NCBI RefSeq assembly: GCF_029603155.1
Contig: NZ_JAPMUA010000006.1
Location: forward strand, 1 to 64,000
Length of the DNA: 64,000 nucleotides
Direction: 5' to 3'
From: Galbibacter pacificus
Lineage (GTDB): Bacteria > Bacteroidota > Bacteroidia > Flavobacteriales > Flavobacteriaceae
Shown here: in pieces, positions 1 to 8,100 of the stretch
Numbering within the stretch: the first letter of the stretch is position 1
Layout: each line of letters starts with the position of its first letter
Made by a program: the position numbers and the translations under genes
The notes under the pieces: model-generated
Told to the model about the DNA's origin: nothing
Databases searched by the model: none
The model's input: the letters and a program-made list of their open reading frames with translations, nothing else

Positions 1-85
1 GAAAATTGGTATTCATACGTCTGGTTATCAGACTATAATTTACGCTAAATACAGGATAAAAACAAGCAAATGCTCCTGTATATTC

Positions 86-127
86 AATAAAAAAGCTGGC
101 CCGGTTATGAGACAGCTTCTTTTTATT
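86..127. terminator. Probable bidirectional terminator
   Basis: An inverted repeat pairs AAAAAGCTG with CAGCTTCTTTTT around a loop of about 14 bases, with A-rich and T-rich flanks, so it could end transcription in both directions. It lies just past the stop of the minus-strand antiporter. Bases 1-48 read open in one plus-strand frame and end in TAA, which may be the tail of an upstream gene, but that is too short to identify. Confidence 0.55.
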
Positions 128-173
128 GAGCTGGTTGAAAGCTTTTAGCCAATTGAAAAAAGTTAAAATGAGT

Positions 174-1109
174 TTATTTTAAGGTAAGCCAAACAAAAAG
201 TATATAAATTATTAAAAGCACCACACCATCCCTCCACCCCAAACGCAGACCTTTTGGGATAAAAACCAACGGCAATACCACAAACGAAATGCCCAACATC
301 CAATAAATATCGTTTGTTAGCAATTGCCCGTCGTTGACATGAATTGGTTGAATTATTGCCGTAACGCCCAATACCGCCAAAATATTAAATACATTGGAGC
401 CTATTAAATTCCCCAAGGAAATAGCCTTTTCTTTTTTTAACACCGCAATAATTGAGGCCGCCAACTCGGGAATGCTCGTTCCTACCGACACAACGGTTAC
501 TGCAATTACCCTTTTGCTCACCCCGTAAAATTCGGCCATGCCCACTGCACCGCTAATTAATAATTCTGATCCGCCCCATAAAGCGATGCCACCAACGACC
601 ATGAAAATCAATATTTTGTATCCCGGCAACACCTCATCCTCGGTTGGGGTATCTTCTACCACTGCTTTAGCTTGAGTGCGCAGTAAATAAACAAGAAATA
701 CCACTAAAAAGCACACCAACACAATTCCCTCATAACGTTGCAAAACAGCATCGGTTATTACAAAACCAAACAGCAAACAAGAGGCAATCATCATGACCGG
801 CCAATCGGTTTTATAAAAGCTCCGTTCTACATCAATGGGCATTAAAATAATGGTTATGGCCAGCACCAGACCAAGGTTTGCAACATTTGAACCAACTACG
901 TTCCCCATGGCAAGATCTGGAAAGCCGTTTAAGGCAGCTTTTATGCTCACTATCAACTCGGGGGCCGAAGTCGCCAAAGAAACAACCGTCATCCCAATTA
1001 CTATTTTTGGAATATGAAGCATTAAAGACATGCCTACGGCCGACTTCAACAACCAGTTTCCGCCTAAAATCAAAAGCGCCAAACCAAGGACAATAAAAAG
1101 TAGGTTCAT
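174..1109 (-). CDS. Calcium/sodium antiporter, CaCA family (YrbG-like)
   Basis: This is an inner-membrane exchanger of the Ca2+/cation antiporter superfamily. It is 311 aa long with about ten hydrophobic segments. The two hallmark alpha repeats are clear. The first is VVSLATSAPEL near residues 42-52, followed by GNVVGSNVANLG at 69-80. The second is VVSVGTSIPEL near 206-216, followed by GNLIGSNVFN at 233-242. The two Glu residues in the repeats are the usual ion ligands of the family. A charged loop around residues 145-165 separates the two inverted halves. Length and repeat spacing match bacterial YrbG-type proteins. The gene stands alone, divergent from the BlaI-type regulator. The ion specificity is inferred from the family, not shown by the sequence. 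Confidence 0.92.
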   Translation of the reverse strand: MNLLFIVLGLALLILGGNWLLKSAVGMSLMLHIPKIVIGMTVVSLATSAPELIVSIKAALNGFPDLAMGNVVGSNVANLGLVLAITIILMPIDVERSFYKTDWPVMMIASCLLFGFVITDAVLQRYEGIVLVCFLVVFLVYLLRTQAKAVVEDTPTEDEVLPGYKILIFMVVGGIALWGGSELLISGAVGMAEFYGVSKRVIAVTVVSVGTSIPELAASIIAVLKKEKAISLGNLIGSNVFNILAVLGVTAIIQPIHVNDGQLLTNDIYWMLGISFVVLPLVFIPKGLRLGWRDGVVLLIIYILFVWLTLK

Positions 1110-1171
1110 TTATTTTTTTTGAAGGTGAAGATACACAAATTGACATAGATAAAGGAACATGGCCATAGACA

Positions 1172-1236
1172 AACTACAAAAATAGTTTATTAACTAAAAA
1201 TACAGTTGTGTAACTAAAAAAATAGTTGTAAGTTTA
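1172..1236 (+). promoter_or_regulatory. Triple dyad operator and probable promoter of the BlaI/M56 pair
   Basis: Three 16-bp sites of the form AACTAnnnnnnnAGTT start at 1172, 1192 and 1212, exactly 20 bp apart (AACTACAAAAATAGTT, AACTAAAAATACAGTT, AACTAAAAAAATAGTT). BlaI/MecI regulators bind dyads upstream of their own operon, so these are the likely autorepression sites of the next gene. A possible Bacteroidota promoter overlaps them: TTG at 1206-1208 and TAAGTTTA at 1229-1236, one base from the TAnnTTTG consensus. The repeats are seen directly; the function is inferred. Confidence 0.7.
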
Positions 1237-1267
1237 CCCCCACAATCAGTTTCGATACCATTTTATC

Positions 1268-1627
1268 ATGCAAAAATTAACCAATAAAGAAGAAGAAATA
1301 ATGAAGGTTTTATGGAAGCTCAACAAGGCTTTTGTAAAAGATGTACAGGCAGAAATAAAAGAAGACAAGCCACACTACAATACGCTGTCTACCATTATAA
1401 GGAACCTGGAAGAAAAAGGCTATGTTGCCCATAACGCCTATGGAAACACGCATCAATACTACCCGATAGTAAAAAAAGAAGATTACAGAAAACGTTTTGT
1501 TACAAATGCCATTGAGGATTATTTTAACAATTCTTACAAAAACCTGGTTTCTTTTTTTGCCGATGAAAAGAAAATAAGTGTGGAGGAGCTTAAAGAAATA
1601 ATCAACCAAATAGAAAACAACAAATAA
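1268..1627 (+). CDS. BlaI/MecI/CopY-family transcriptional repressor
   Basis: This 119-aa protein is a cytoplasmic winged-helix repressor of the BlaI/MecI type. The N-terminal 70 residues carry the family pattern, beginning LTNKEEEIMKVLWKLNKAFV and continuing through TLSTIIRNLEEKGYV, which is the recognition helix and wing. The C-terminal third is the dimerisation helix region. Its stop codon overlaps the start of the M56 peptidase gene by one base (TAATG), so the two are translationally coupled. In this family the partner membrane peptidase senses an envelope signal and leads to repressor cleavage. The target operon here is probably this gene pair itself, given the dyad array just upstream. 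No beta-lactamase gene is nearby, so a role in antibiotic resistance is not implied. Confidence 0.93.
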   Translation: MQKLTNKEEEIMKVLWKLNKAFVKDVQAEIKEDKPHYNTLSTIIRNLEEKGYVAHNAYGNTHQYYPIVKKEDYRKRFVTNAIEDYFNNSYKNLVSFFADEKKISVEELKEIINQIENNK

Positions 1628-3309
1628 TGGAAGCCTTTGCCATTTATTTACTAAAAGCCTCGGGATTGTTGGCCGTTTTTTGGCTAATGTATGTGTGCCT
1701 GCTGAATAAAACTACATTCTACAAACAGAATAGGTTTTATCTGCTTGGCGGCTTGTTAATTTCTGCATTGCTGCCGTTGGTTGTATATAAAAAAATTGTT
1801 TTGGTTGAAGCCATTAACACGTTGGGAAAAAATATTGACCATGTCGCTACCTACACTACTCAAGGGCACGATTACACACAGCAGTTTCTAGTTATATTGG
1901 CTATGCTTTATTTAATGGGTGCACTTTTTTTCTTTGGCAGGTTTTGCATACAGTTATACTCCCTGTACCATTTCATGAAAAAGGAAACGCATACCAAAGA
2001 AGAAGGTTTTATGCATGTTTCCACAAGCAAGGATATTAGTCCGTTTTCGTTTTTCAAGTTTATTGTTTACAATCCAAAAAAATATACCGAAGAGGAGCTG
2101 ACAACTATTTTAAGGCATGAAAAGATACATGCATGGCAATTGCATACCATAGACATTCTCTTTGCGCACCTGTATACCGTAGTTTTTTGGTTTAGCCCAT
2201 TTAGCTGGCTGTATAAAAAAGCCATAGGTGAAAATCTTGAATATTTAACAGATAAAGAAACAACAACAAGCCAGTCTCAAACTAAAAATTACCAATATTT
2301 ATTACTGAAACAAATTAGCGGAATACCCTATTCTGTCATCAATCCATTTTATTATTCATCAACCAGCCTAACCGCTTTTGGATATACCTTTACTTTTGGT
2401 AAACGCAGCGGGCAGGTAAAAAAACGAATCGTTATGTTACAAAAACAAAAAACAAACAAAACAAATTTACTGCGCTACACATTGATAATACCTTTTTTAG
2501 CAGGTTTTATGATGCTCTTTAGCTTTAAAACAGAAACCAAGTTGGCCTTGAATACCGAAGTGTCCCAAAACAGTAATTTACCTGAATATGTAATTACAAA
2601 AGACTTTTCTGCGGAAGATTTAAAGCAACTCCAGGCAAAAGTTAAAGAAGACGGGGGAAGCTTGACCTATTCCAACATTAAAAGAACGAATACAGGCGAG
2701 ATTTCCAACATACAGGTAACCTACGAGACCAAAAAAGGGGGAAAAGCCACCGGGACATCGTCTAACAAAGGAAAGGGAATTGAAAATCTCTATTTTGGCA
2801 TTGGGGAAGGCGGTGGCGTTTATATAATTGTTGGTTCTGCGTACACAAAAAACCAAAGAGGGGTGATTATAGCTGCTACAGACCAACATACTATGGACAA
2901 AAAACCACTTATTGTCCTGAACGGGAAAATCATGCCTAAGGATTTTGACACAAAAAGCATCCAGCCCGATGCAATTGAAAGCATTAATGTTTTAAAAGAT
3001 AAAAATGCCAGTGATAAGTATGACGTGCAAGGAAAGAATGGCGTGATAGAAATTACTTTAAAGAACAAGACCCAATACAATCCGTACAAGGTTACAGGAG
3101 CTTCTGAAGCCGGTACCCGTATTAATTTTAAAGGAGAAAAACCCCTTATTTTGGTCGATGGGAAAACCATGCCCGCCGATTTCGACCTGAACAGCATAAG
3201 TCCGGACACCATAAAGCAGGTGTCTGTGCTAAAAGATGAAAATGCCATAAAACAATACGGAGAGAAAGGAAAGGATGGGGTAATTTTAATAACCACCAAA
3301 AAGGAATAA
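1627..3309 (+). CDS. M56-family (BlaR1-like) membrane metallopeptidase with TonB-plug-like tail
   Basis: This 560-aa inner-membrane protein is a BlaR1/MecR1-type sensor peptidase. Hydrophobic segments lie near residues 5-25, 37-53, 85-110 and 175-195. The zinc motif HEKIH is at 164-168, followed by ENLEYLTDKE at about 202-211, the usual third-ligand region. A further membrane segment near 285-305 leads to a large outside domain. That domain holds two repeats resembling TonB-receptor plug segments, LIVLNGKIMP and LILVDGKTMP, each followed by an SINVLKD or QVSVLKD stretch and a KNGVIEIT or KDGVILIT end. There is no penicillin-binding sensor domain as in classical BlaR1. The plug-like tail is common in Bacteroidota members of this family, and its ligand is unknown. 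It is coupled to the BlaI gene by a one-base overlap and followed by a terminator. Confidence 0.88.
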   Translation: MEAFAIYLLKASGLLAVFWLMYVCLLNKTTFYKQNRFYLLGGLLISALLPLVVYKKIVLVEAINTLGKNIDHVATYTTQGHDYTQQFLVILAMLYLMGALFFFGRFCIQLYSLYHFMKKETHTKEEGFMHVSTSKDISPFSFFKFIVYNPKKYTEEELTTILRHEKIHAWQLHTIDILFAHLYTVVFWFSPFSWLYKKAIGENLEYLTDKETTTSQSQTKNYQYLLLKQISGIPYSVINPFYYSSTSLTAFGYTFTFGKRSGQVKKRIVMLQKQKTNKTNLLRYTLIIPFLAGFMMLFSFKTETKLALNTEVSQNSNLPEYVITKDFSAEDLKQLQAKVKEDGGSLTYSNIKRTNTGEISNIQVTYETKKGGKATGTSSNKGKGIENLYFGIGEGGGVYIIVGSAYTKNQRGVIIAATDQHTMDKKPLIVLNGKIMPKDFDTKSIQPDAIESINVLKDKNASDKYDVQGKNGVIEITLKNKTQYNPYKVTGASEAGTRINFKGEKPLILVDGKTMPADFDLNSISPDTIKQVSVLKDENAIKQYGEKGKDGVILITTKKE

Positions 3310-3333
3310 GCGGGCTTATCAATAATTTTTGTA

Positions 3334-3373
3334 AGGCCAAGTGCGGTTTCATGCTGTGCTTGGCTTTTTTTTT
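3334..3373 (+). terminator. Rho-independent terminator after the BlaI/M56 operon
   Basis: GGCCAAG near 3335-3341 pairs with CTTGGC at 3359-3364, and a run of nine T follows. It lies 25 bases after the M56 stop codon. Confidence 0.8.
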
Positions 3374-3378
3374 CAGGT

Positions 3379-3477
3379 AGGGATTGCAGCGGTTAGCTTT
3401 TGGTAAACTTTTATATATGGTTTACCAAAACTAGTAGCGGAAAGCCCGGTTGTGCAGTTTACGGAACAAACCTGCAT
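3379..3477 (+). repeat. Dispersed structured element, copy A
   Basis: The element starts AGGGATTGCAGCGG and ends TAGCGGAAAGCCCG. Between them an 11-bp perfect hairpin (TTTTGGTAAAC with GTTTACCAAAA) occupies the middle. A second, weaker hairpin of the TGCAG/CTGCA type follows at about 3453-3476. Copies B (35315) and C (60290) share the flanks but have different hairpin arms that still pair. It begins only a few bases after the terminator T-run of the preceding operon. It could be a small RNA or a mobile repeat; no function is known to me. Confidence 0.6.
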
Positions 3478-3556
3478 AATATCAAGAACCAATTAAAGTG
3501 TAGCCAAAAACCGTTAGTTATATTTAGTTTTTTTACCTTTATGGGAAAACAAAGGC

Positions 3557-3709
3557 ATGAAAAAAAAGTTTTTTAAGTTACTGGCAAAGCTAAACAGGGC
3601 TATATTGCCTTCTTATTCCAAAAAGGGGCTGGATCTGGCCAAGGCCAATAAATTGCAAATGGCCATTATTGGATGGCGCGTTTTTGTTACCAAAAATGCT
3701 TTGGGCTAG
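3557..3709 (+). CDS. Small conserved basic flavobacterial protein (50 aa)
   Basis: A 50-aa reading frame starts MKKKFFKLLAKLNRAIL and ends in TAG. It is rich in Lys and has an amphipathic first half and a hydrophobic AIIGWRVFV stretch near residues 37-45. I recall similar 50-residue proteins in many Flavobacteria, sometimes labelled SsrA-binding protein, a label the length does not support. It is convergent with apt and the two stops overlap by four bases. Lys richness, amphipathicity and a family-like ending suggest a real gene, but I cannot assign a function. Confidence 0.7.
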   Translation: MKKKFFKLLAKLNRAILPSYSKKGLDLAKANKLQMAIIGWRVFVTKNALG

Positions 3710-4218
3710 TATTTAATTATGGTTTGGACATTGTGCCCGCTTAACTTTTTTCTTCCCTCCAGAAAGCTTAGCTCCATTAAAAAATTGCACTGGACCACTT
3801 CCCCACCTAGTTTTTCGACCAATTTACAAACGGCCAACGCGGTGCCCCCGGTAGCCAGCACGTCGTCGTGAACAATAACCTTATCTCCTTTTTGTATGGC
3901 ATCTTTATGGATTTCAAGCGTGTCGTTGCCATATTCCAGGGCATAGGTTTCTGAGACCGTTGCATAAGGCAATTTATTGGGCTTTCTTACGGGCACGAAC
4001 CCGCAGTTGAGCTTTTGGGCCAGCAAGGTGCCAAAGAAAAAACCCCTGCTTTCTATGCCCACTACCAAGTCTACATTTTTCTTTTCGGTTAGATGGTACA
4101 GTTGGGCAACGGCCTGATTTACTGCCTTGGGATCTTTAAGCAACGGGGTAATGTCTTTAAAAACAATGCCCGGCTTGGGAAAATTATTTACATTCCGGAT
4201 GTAACTGCTTAGGTCCAT
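3706..4218 (-). CDS. apt: Adenine phosphoribosyltransferase
   Basis: This 170-aa cytoplasmic enzyme converts adenine and PRPP to AMP and pyrophosphate for purine salvage. The PRPP-binding loop VIVHDDVLATGGTA is near residues 114-127. Family-typical stretches are FKDITPLLKDP near the N terminus and GIESRGFFFG near residues 54-63. The length equals that of typical bacterial Apt. The start MDLSSYIRNVNNFPKPGI matches the usual N terminus. The gene is monocistronic, convergent with the 50-aa gene and divergent from the large secreted protein gene. Confidence 0.96.
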   Translation of the reverse strand: MDLSSYIRNVNNFPKPGIVFKDITPLLKDPKAVNQAVAQLYHLTEKKNVDLVVGIESRGFFFGTLLAQKLNCGFVPVRKPNKLPYATVSETYALEYGNDTLEIHKDAIQKGDKVIVHDDVLATGGTALAVCKLVEKLGGEVVQCNFLMELSFLEGRKKLSGHNVQTIIKY

Positions 4219-4282
4219 AATTAATGGTTTTTATACAATATAGAGGTTACAAAGCTAAGAAATGTTGCTTTTCCTCTAAACA

Positions 4283-7114
4283 ATGACATACTTCTTTTGT
4301 CTACCCGTTTTTATTATTATTTTTGCTGTTATTCATAATTTACTAATAAACAGGCGTTTTAATTTGAGAATATCCATACGTATCTCAATAGGTTTTATAT
4401 TACTATGCTGTAACTTTTTGTTTGCTCAAAAAGAATCGGCTAATTGGTATTTTGGAGAAAAGGCAGGTTTAAGCTTTAACACCGAGCCTCCAACTGTAAT
4501 GACCAATGGCCAGCTTGTTACCAATGAAGGGTGTGCAACCATATCTGACAAAAACGGGAATTTACTATTTTATACAGATGGGGTAAGCGTATGGAACCGA
4601 AGGCACCAAAAAATGCCAAACGGTACCGGGCTGTTGGGGCATAGCTCCAGTACGGAATCTGCCATAATAATACCTAAACCGGGAGCTTCCAATTCTTACT
4701 ACGTTTTTACAATAGACAAGCCCAGTTATTATTTAACAGAAGACGAACCGATAGATGGTATAAATTATTCTGAAATCGATATGACCCTTGACGGAGGTTA
4801 TGGAGACATTGTTGCAGGCGAAAAAAGCATTCATTTGGTAACTTATGATGCTTCCAGCCCGATACAAAAAGAATATAAATCTTCTGAAAAAATAACTGCC
4901 GTTTCCCATAGCAACGGAACTTCCATATGGGTGATTACTTTTTTTATGAATAAATTTTATGCCTTTGAAGTAGATGGGAACGGGGTTAATACCTCTCCAG
5001 TTATTTCAACGGTCAACGAGGCTGTTGGCCCACTTATAGATAAAAACAAGATAAACATAAGCGCCATTGGCTATTTAAAGGTTTCGCCCAACGGAAAAAA
5101 AATAGCCATCGCGCATAGCTCTACCAGGTTGGGGAACGAAAGGAGCAGCGCTAAAAAATCAGGGAAATTATTGATTTACGATTTTAACAACTCGACCGGA
5201 AAGGTTACCAATGAAAAGCTTATACTCAACAACGAATATCCGTACGGACTTGAGTTTTCCCCAAATTCCAAATTGCTATATGCCACTTCCGGGATATACA
5301 ACAAAAATGACGGCCTGGACAAAAGTTACATCTATCAATATGACTTGGGCAGTTCGAACATTTCGGGGACCAAAAAAATCATTAATGAATCTGATAATGT
5401 TCCAGGTGCATTGCAATTGGCCATTAACGGAAAAATATACAGGGCAGGATATAAAGTATCTGCTGATGGAACACATTTATCCGTCATAAACAAACCCAAT
5501 GAAATAGGAAATGCCAGTATCTATTCCCATAACTCAGTATTTTTAGAGGGAAAATTTGCAACGCTTGGTTTGCCTCCTTTTATTCAGTCCATATTTAAAT
5601 ACACCTTTGATTTTAAAAATCTGTGCTATGGAGATACTACCGAGTTTGAAATTACTACGGAAGACCCATACGACACAGCAGAATGGGATTTTGGAGATGG
5701 CTCCACTTCTAATGATGCTTCCCCAACACACCAATATGCAATGCCCGGCAATTATACCGTTACTTTATATCTTTCTACTGCCGGAAGAAATTACGACCCT
5801 TTAATTAAGCAGATAACCATTTCTGAGCCGCCACAAGTTATAAATGGCACCTATGAATTATCTCAATGCGATTCGTTTGACAACAATCCAAATGACGGGC
5901 AAACCACTTACAACCTCAGTAACGCCAATGCCGATATAACACTGAACACGACCGATTTTATAAATGTTAACTATTATCACTCGATTACCGAAGCAGAAAA
6001 CGACAGCCTAAACTTAGATTATATAAACCCCATATACAGAAATACCCAACCAAACGAACTATTATATGCAAAAGTATTTGGCATTGTTCCTGAATGTTAC
6101 AATATCGTACCTATAGAATTGACCACATCTACTTCATCAAACTTAAGTACTTATACACAACAGGCCTGCGATCTGGACGATACTGGTACGGCCATATTCG
6201 ATCTATCCGAAGTTAGGGCAAACATCATCAGCAATTTAAATTTACCCGGTATTACCGAGGTTTCATTTTATAAAAATCAACAAGACGCCTCTATTGGAAC
6301 CAATGGAATTGCAGATTTCTATGAATCATCAACTGCTTCATTATATTATAGGGTAGAACACAACAATGAATGTTACGGCGGGGGAATTGTAGAAATATCC
6401 ACCAAAGCCTTTCCCGTTATACAAGATCAAGAGATAGACATATGTGCCTCTGAATTCCCCATAGAAATCAGCTCGGGATTAAACACCCCTCTTTCCACAT
6501 TGTATAATTACCAATGGAATACAAACCAAGAGACAAATACAATTACCGTATACCAACCTGGTCTTTATGAGCTAAGGGTTACGGACCCCACATTAGATTG
6601 CGAAAAGACAATTCAGGTAAAAGTCAATCAAATAGAGCCTCCCTATATTAACAATATTAAAATAGACGACAGAAATATCGAAGTTATACTTTCCGCCCCT
6701 ATTGATGGATATGAATTTTCAGTTGATAACCAGTTTGATACTTTTCAAGCAAGCAACCAATTTGAAGGTTTAGAACCTGGAAATCACACACTATTTGTAA
6801 GAGACATAAACAATTGCACAACCATTTCTCAGGAATTTTCTATAATTGGTTTTCCACACTTCTTCACCCCAAACAACGACGGGGCCAATGACACATGGAA
6901 CATATACGGCCTTGATGATACTAATTTTCTTCAAACTATTCATATCTATATATATGACCGGTACGGAAAATTAATCAACTCCTTCAACCCCTTAAATTCT
7001 AATGGTTGGAACGGAAAATACCATGGGCAACTTATGCCACCTGACGATTATTGGTACTACCTAAAACTTCCAAATGCTAAAGAATACAAAGGACATTTCT
7101 CTCTAAAAATATAG
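4283..7114 (+). CDS. Secreted PKD-domain protein with type B T9SS C-terminal domain
   Basis: This 943-aa protein is probably exported and attached to or released from the cell surface by the type 9 secretion system. A signal peptide lies around residues 30-50, ending ...CCNFLFAQ; the 25 residues before it are unusual, so the true start may lie further in. Residues about 50-430 form a beta-propeller-like region with motifs such as VSPNGKKIAIA and FSPNSKLLYATS. A PKD domain follows at about 450-515 (EWDFGDGSTSNDASPTHQY). Then come repeated extracellular modules. The last 95 residues are a gliding-motility-associated type B domain with FFTPNNDGANDTWNI and IYIYDRYGKLI. No neighbouring T9SS gene is visible. 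The cargo function and ligand are unknown. Confidence 0.9.
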   Translation: MTYFFCLPVFIIIFAVIHNLLINRRFNLRISIRISIGFILLCCNFLFAQKESANWYFGEKAGLSFNTEPPTVMTNGQLVTNEGCATISDKNGNLLFYTDGVSVWNRRHQKMPNGTGLLGHSSSTESAIIIPKPGASNSYYVFTIDKPSYYLTEDEPIDGINYSEIDMTLDGGYGDIVAGEKSIHLVTYDASSPIQKEYKSSEKITAVSHSNGTSIWVITFFMNKFYAFEVDGNGVNTSPVISTVNEAVGPLIDKNKINISAIGYLKVSPNGKKIAIAHSSTRLGNERSSAKKSGKLLIYDFNNSTGKVTNEKLILNNEYPYGLEFSPNSKLLYATSGIYNKNDGLDKSYIYQYDLGSSNISGTKKIINESDNVPGALQLAINGKIYRAGYKVSADGTHLSVINKPNEIGNASIYSHNSVFLEGKFATLGLPPFIQSIFKYTFDFKNLCYGDTTEFEITTEDPYDTAEWDFGDGSTSNDASPTHQYAMPGNYTVTLYLSTAGRNYDPLIKQITISEPPQVINGTYELSQCDSFDNNPNDGQTTYNLSNANADITLNTTDFINVNYYHSITEAENDSLNLDYINPIYRNTQPNELLYAKVFGIVPECYNIVPIELTTSTSSNLSTYTQQACDLDDTGTAIFDLSEVRANIISNLNLPGITEVSFYKNQQDASIGTNGIADFYESSTASLYYRVEHNNECYGGGIVEISTKAFPVIQDQEIDICASEFPIEISSGLNTPLSTLYNYQWNTNQETNTITVYQPGLYELRVTDPTLDCEKTIQVKVNQIEPPYINNIKIDDRNIEVILSAPIDGYEFSVDNQFDTFQASNQFEGLEPGNHTLFVRDINNCTTISQEFSIIGFPHFFTPNNDGANDTWNIYGLDDTNFLQTIHIYIYDRYGKLINSFNPLNSNGWNGKYHGQLMPPDDYWYYLKLPNAKEYKGHFSLKI

Positions 7115-7273
7115 TTTACAAATACTTACAAACATTCAACGATGGTTTAGAATGAAAAAATCATTCGAGAATTAAACTTATTTTATTAACTTTAAAATTA
7201 TATTCAATATTTAATAGTATTATACTTTAGTATTTAATGGATATAGATATAAACTTTAATTTAAAAACTTAGA

Positions 7274-7966
7274 ATGATGAAAAAACTATTTGCAGAATTT
7301 ATTGGTACCATGTGGTTGGTGCTTGGTGGATGCGGTAGCGCTGTGCTTGCTGCCGGTTACCCAGAATTGGGTATTGGCTTTGCAGGGGTTGCGCTTGCTT
7401 TTGGTTTAACCGTTTTAACCATGGTCTATGCCATTGGGCATATTTCGGGGTGCCATTTAAACCCGGCCGTTTCTGTAGGGCTATGGATTGGTGGCCGTTT
7501 TAGCGGCAAAGAACTGTTTCCTTATATTGTTGCTCAAGTATTGGGCGGGATAACCGGGGCAGCAATACTATACCTTATTGCCACCGGAAAAGACGGCGCC
7601 TCCATTGGTAATTTTGCGGCAAACGGTTATGGCGAATATTCTCCGGACGGTTATAACATGACAGCCGCTTTGATTACCGAAATTGTAATGACGTTTATGT
7701 TTCTTATAATTATACTCGGGGCCACACATAAAAATACACCCAAAGGATTTGCCGGTATAGCCATAGGCCTTGGGCTAACATTAATACATTTAATAAGCAT
7801 CCCGGTTACCAATACATCGGTTAACCCTGCGCGCAGTACAAGCCAGGCATTGTTTGTTGGCGATTGGGCAATGGGGCAATTATGGCTTTTTTGGGTAGCA
7901 CCAATAATTGGGGCGGCCATTGCAGGTGTTGTATATAAGGCACTTGCCCCTGCACAGGAAGATTGA
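7274..7966 (+). CDS. aqpZ: Aquaporin Z
   Basis: This 230-aa inner-membrane channel conducts water across the cytoplasmic membrane. It has six predicted membrane helices and both NPA boxes: GCHLNPAVSVGLW in the first half and SVNPARSTSQA in the second. The Arg after the second NPA is the selectivity-filter residue of the family. The stretch MKKLFAEFIGTMWLVLGGCGSAV at the N terminus is typical of AqpZ. A second ATG lies one codon downstream, so the start could be 7277. The gene is followed by a terminator and appears monocistronic. Confidence 0.96.
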   Translation: MMKKLFAEFIGTMWLVLGGCGSAVLAAGYPELGIGFAGVALAFGLTVLTMVYAIGHISGCHLNPAVSVGLWIGGRFSGKELFPYIVAQVLGGITGAAILYLIATGKDGASIGNFAANGYGEYSPDGYNMTAALITEIVMTFMFLIIILGATHKNTPKGFAGIAIGLGLTLIHLISIPVTNTSVNPARSTSQALFVGDWAMGQLWLFWVAPIIGAAIAGVVYKALAPAQED

Positions 7967-7984
7967 ATTTAAAAAACATGTTAG

Positions 7985-8016
7985 AAAAACCTCTTGCACA
8001 ATAAGAGGTTTTTTTA
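7985..8016 (+). terminator. Rho-independent terminator after aqpZ
   Basis: AAAACCTCTT and AAGAGGTTTT form a 10-bp stem with a 7-base loop and a T tail, 20 bases after the aqpZ stop. Confidence 0.88.
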
Positions 8017-8100
8017 TGCCACTTTTAAAGATTTTTATTATTTTTACTAATATACATACCCTCCCCCTCTCTTATTTAATCAGATATAAATCCATAAGTA

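Noticed and set aside
1..48. Tail of an upstream gene
   Set aside because: Only 15 codons are open in that frame and no motif is visible, so no gene was called.
2820..3299. A 159-residue minus-strand frame
   Set aside because: It is antisense to the M56 tail, whose repeats explain the open frame.
1268..3309. Beta-lactam resistance operon
   Set aside because: BlaI/BlaR1 homology alone does not support it; no beta-lactamase or penicillin-binding sensor domain is present.
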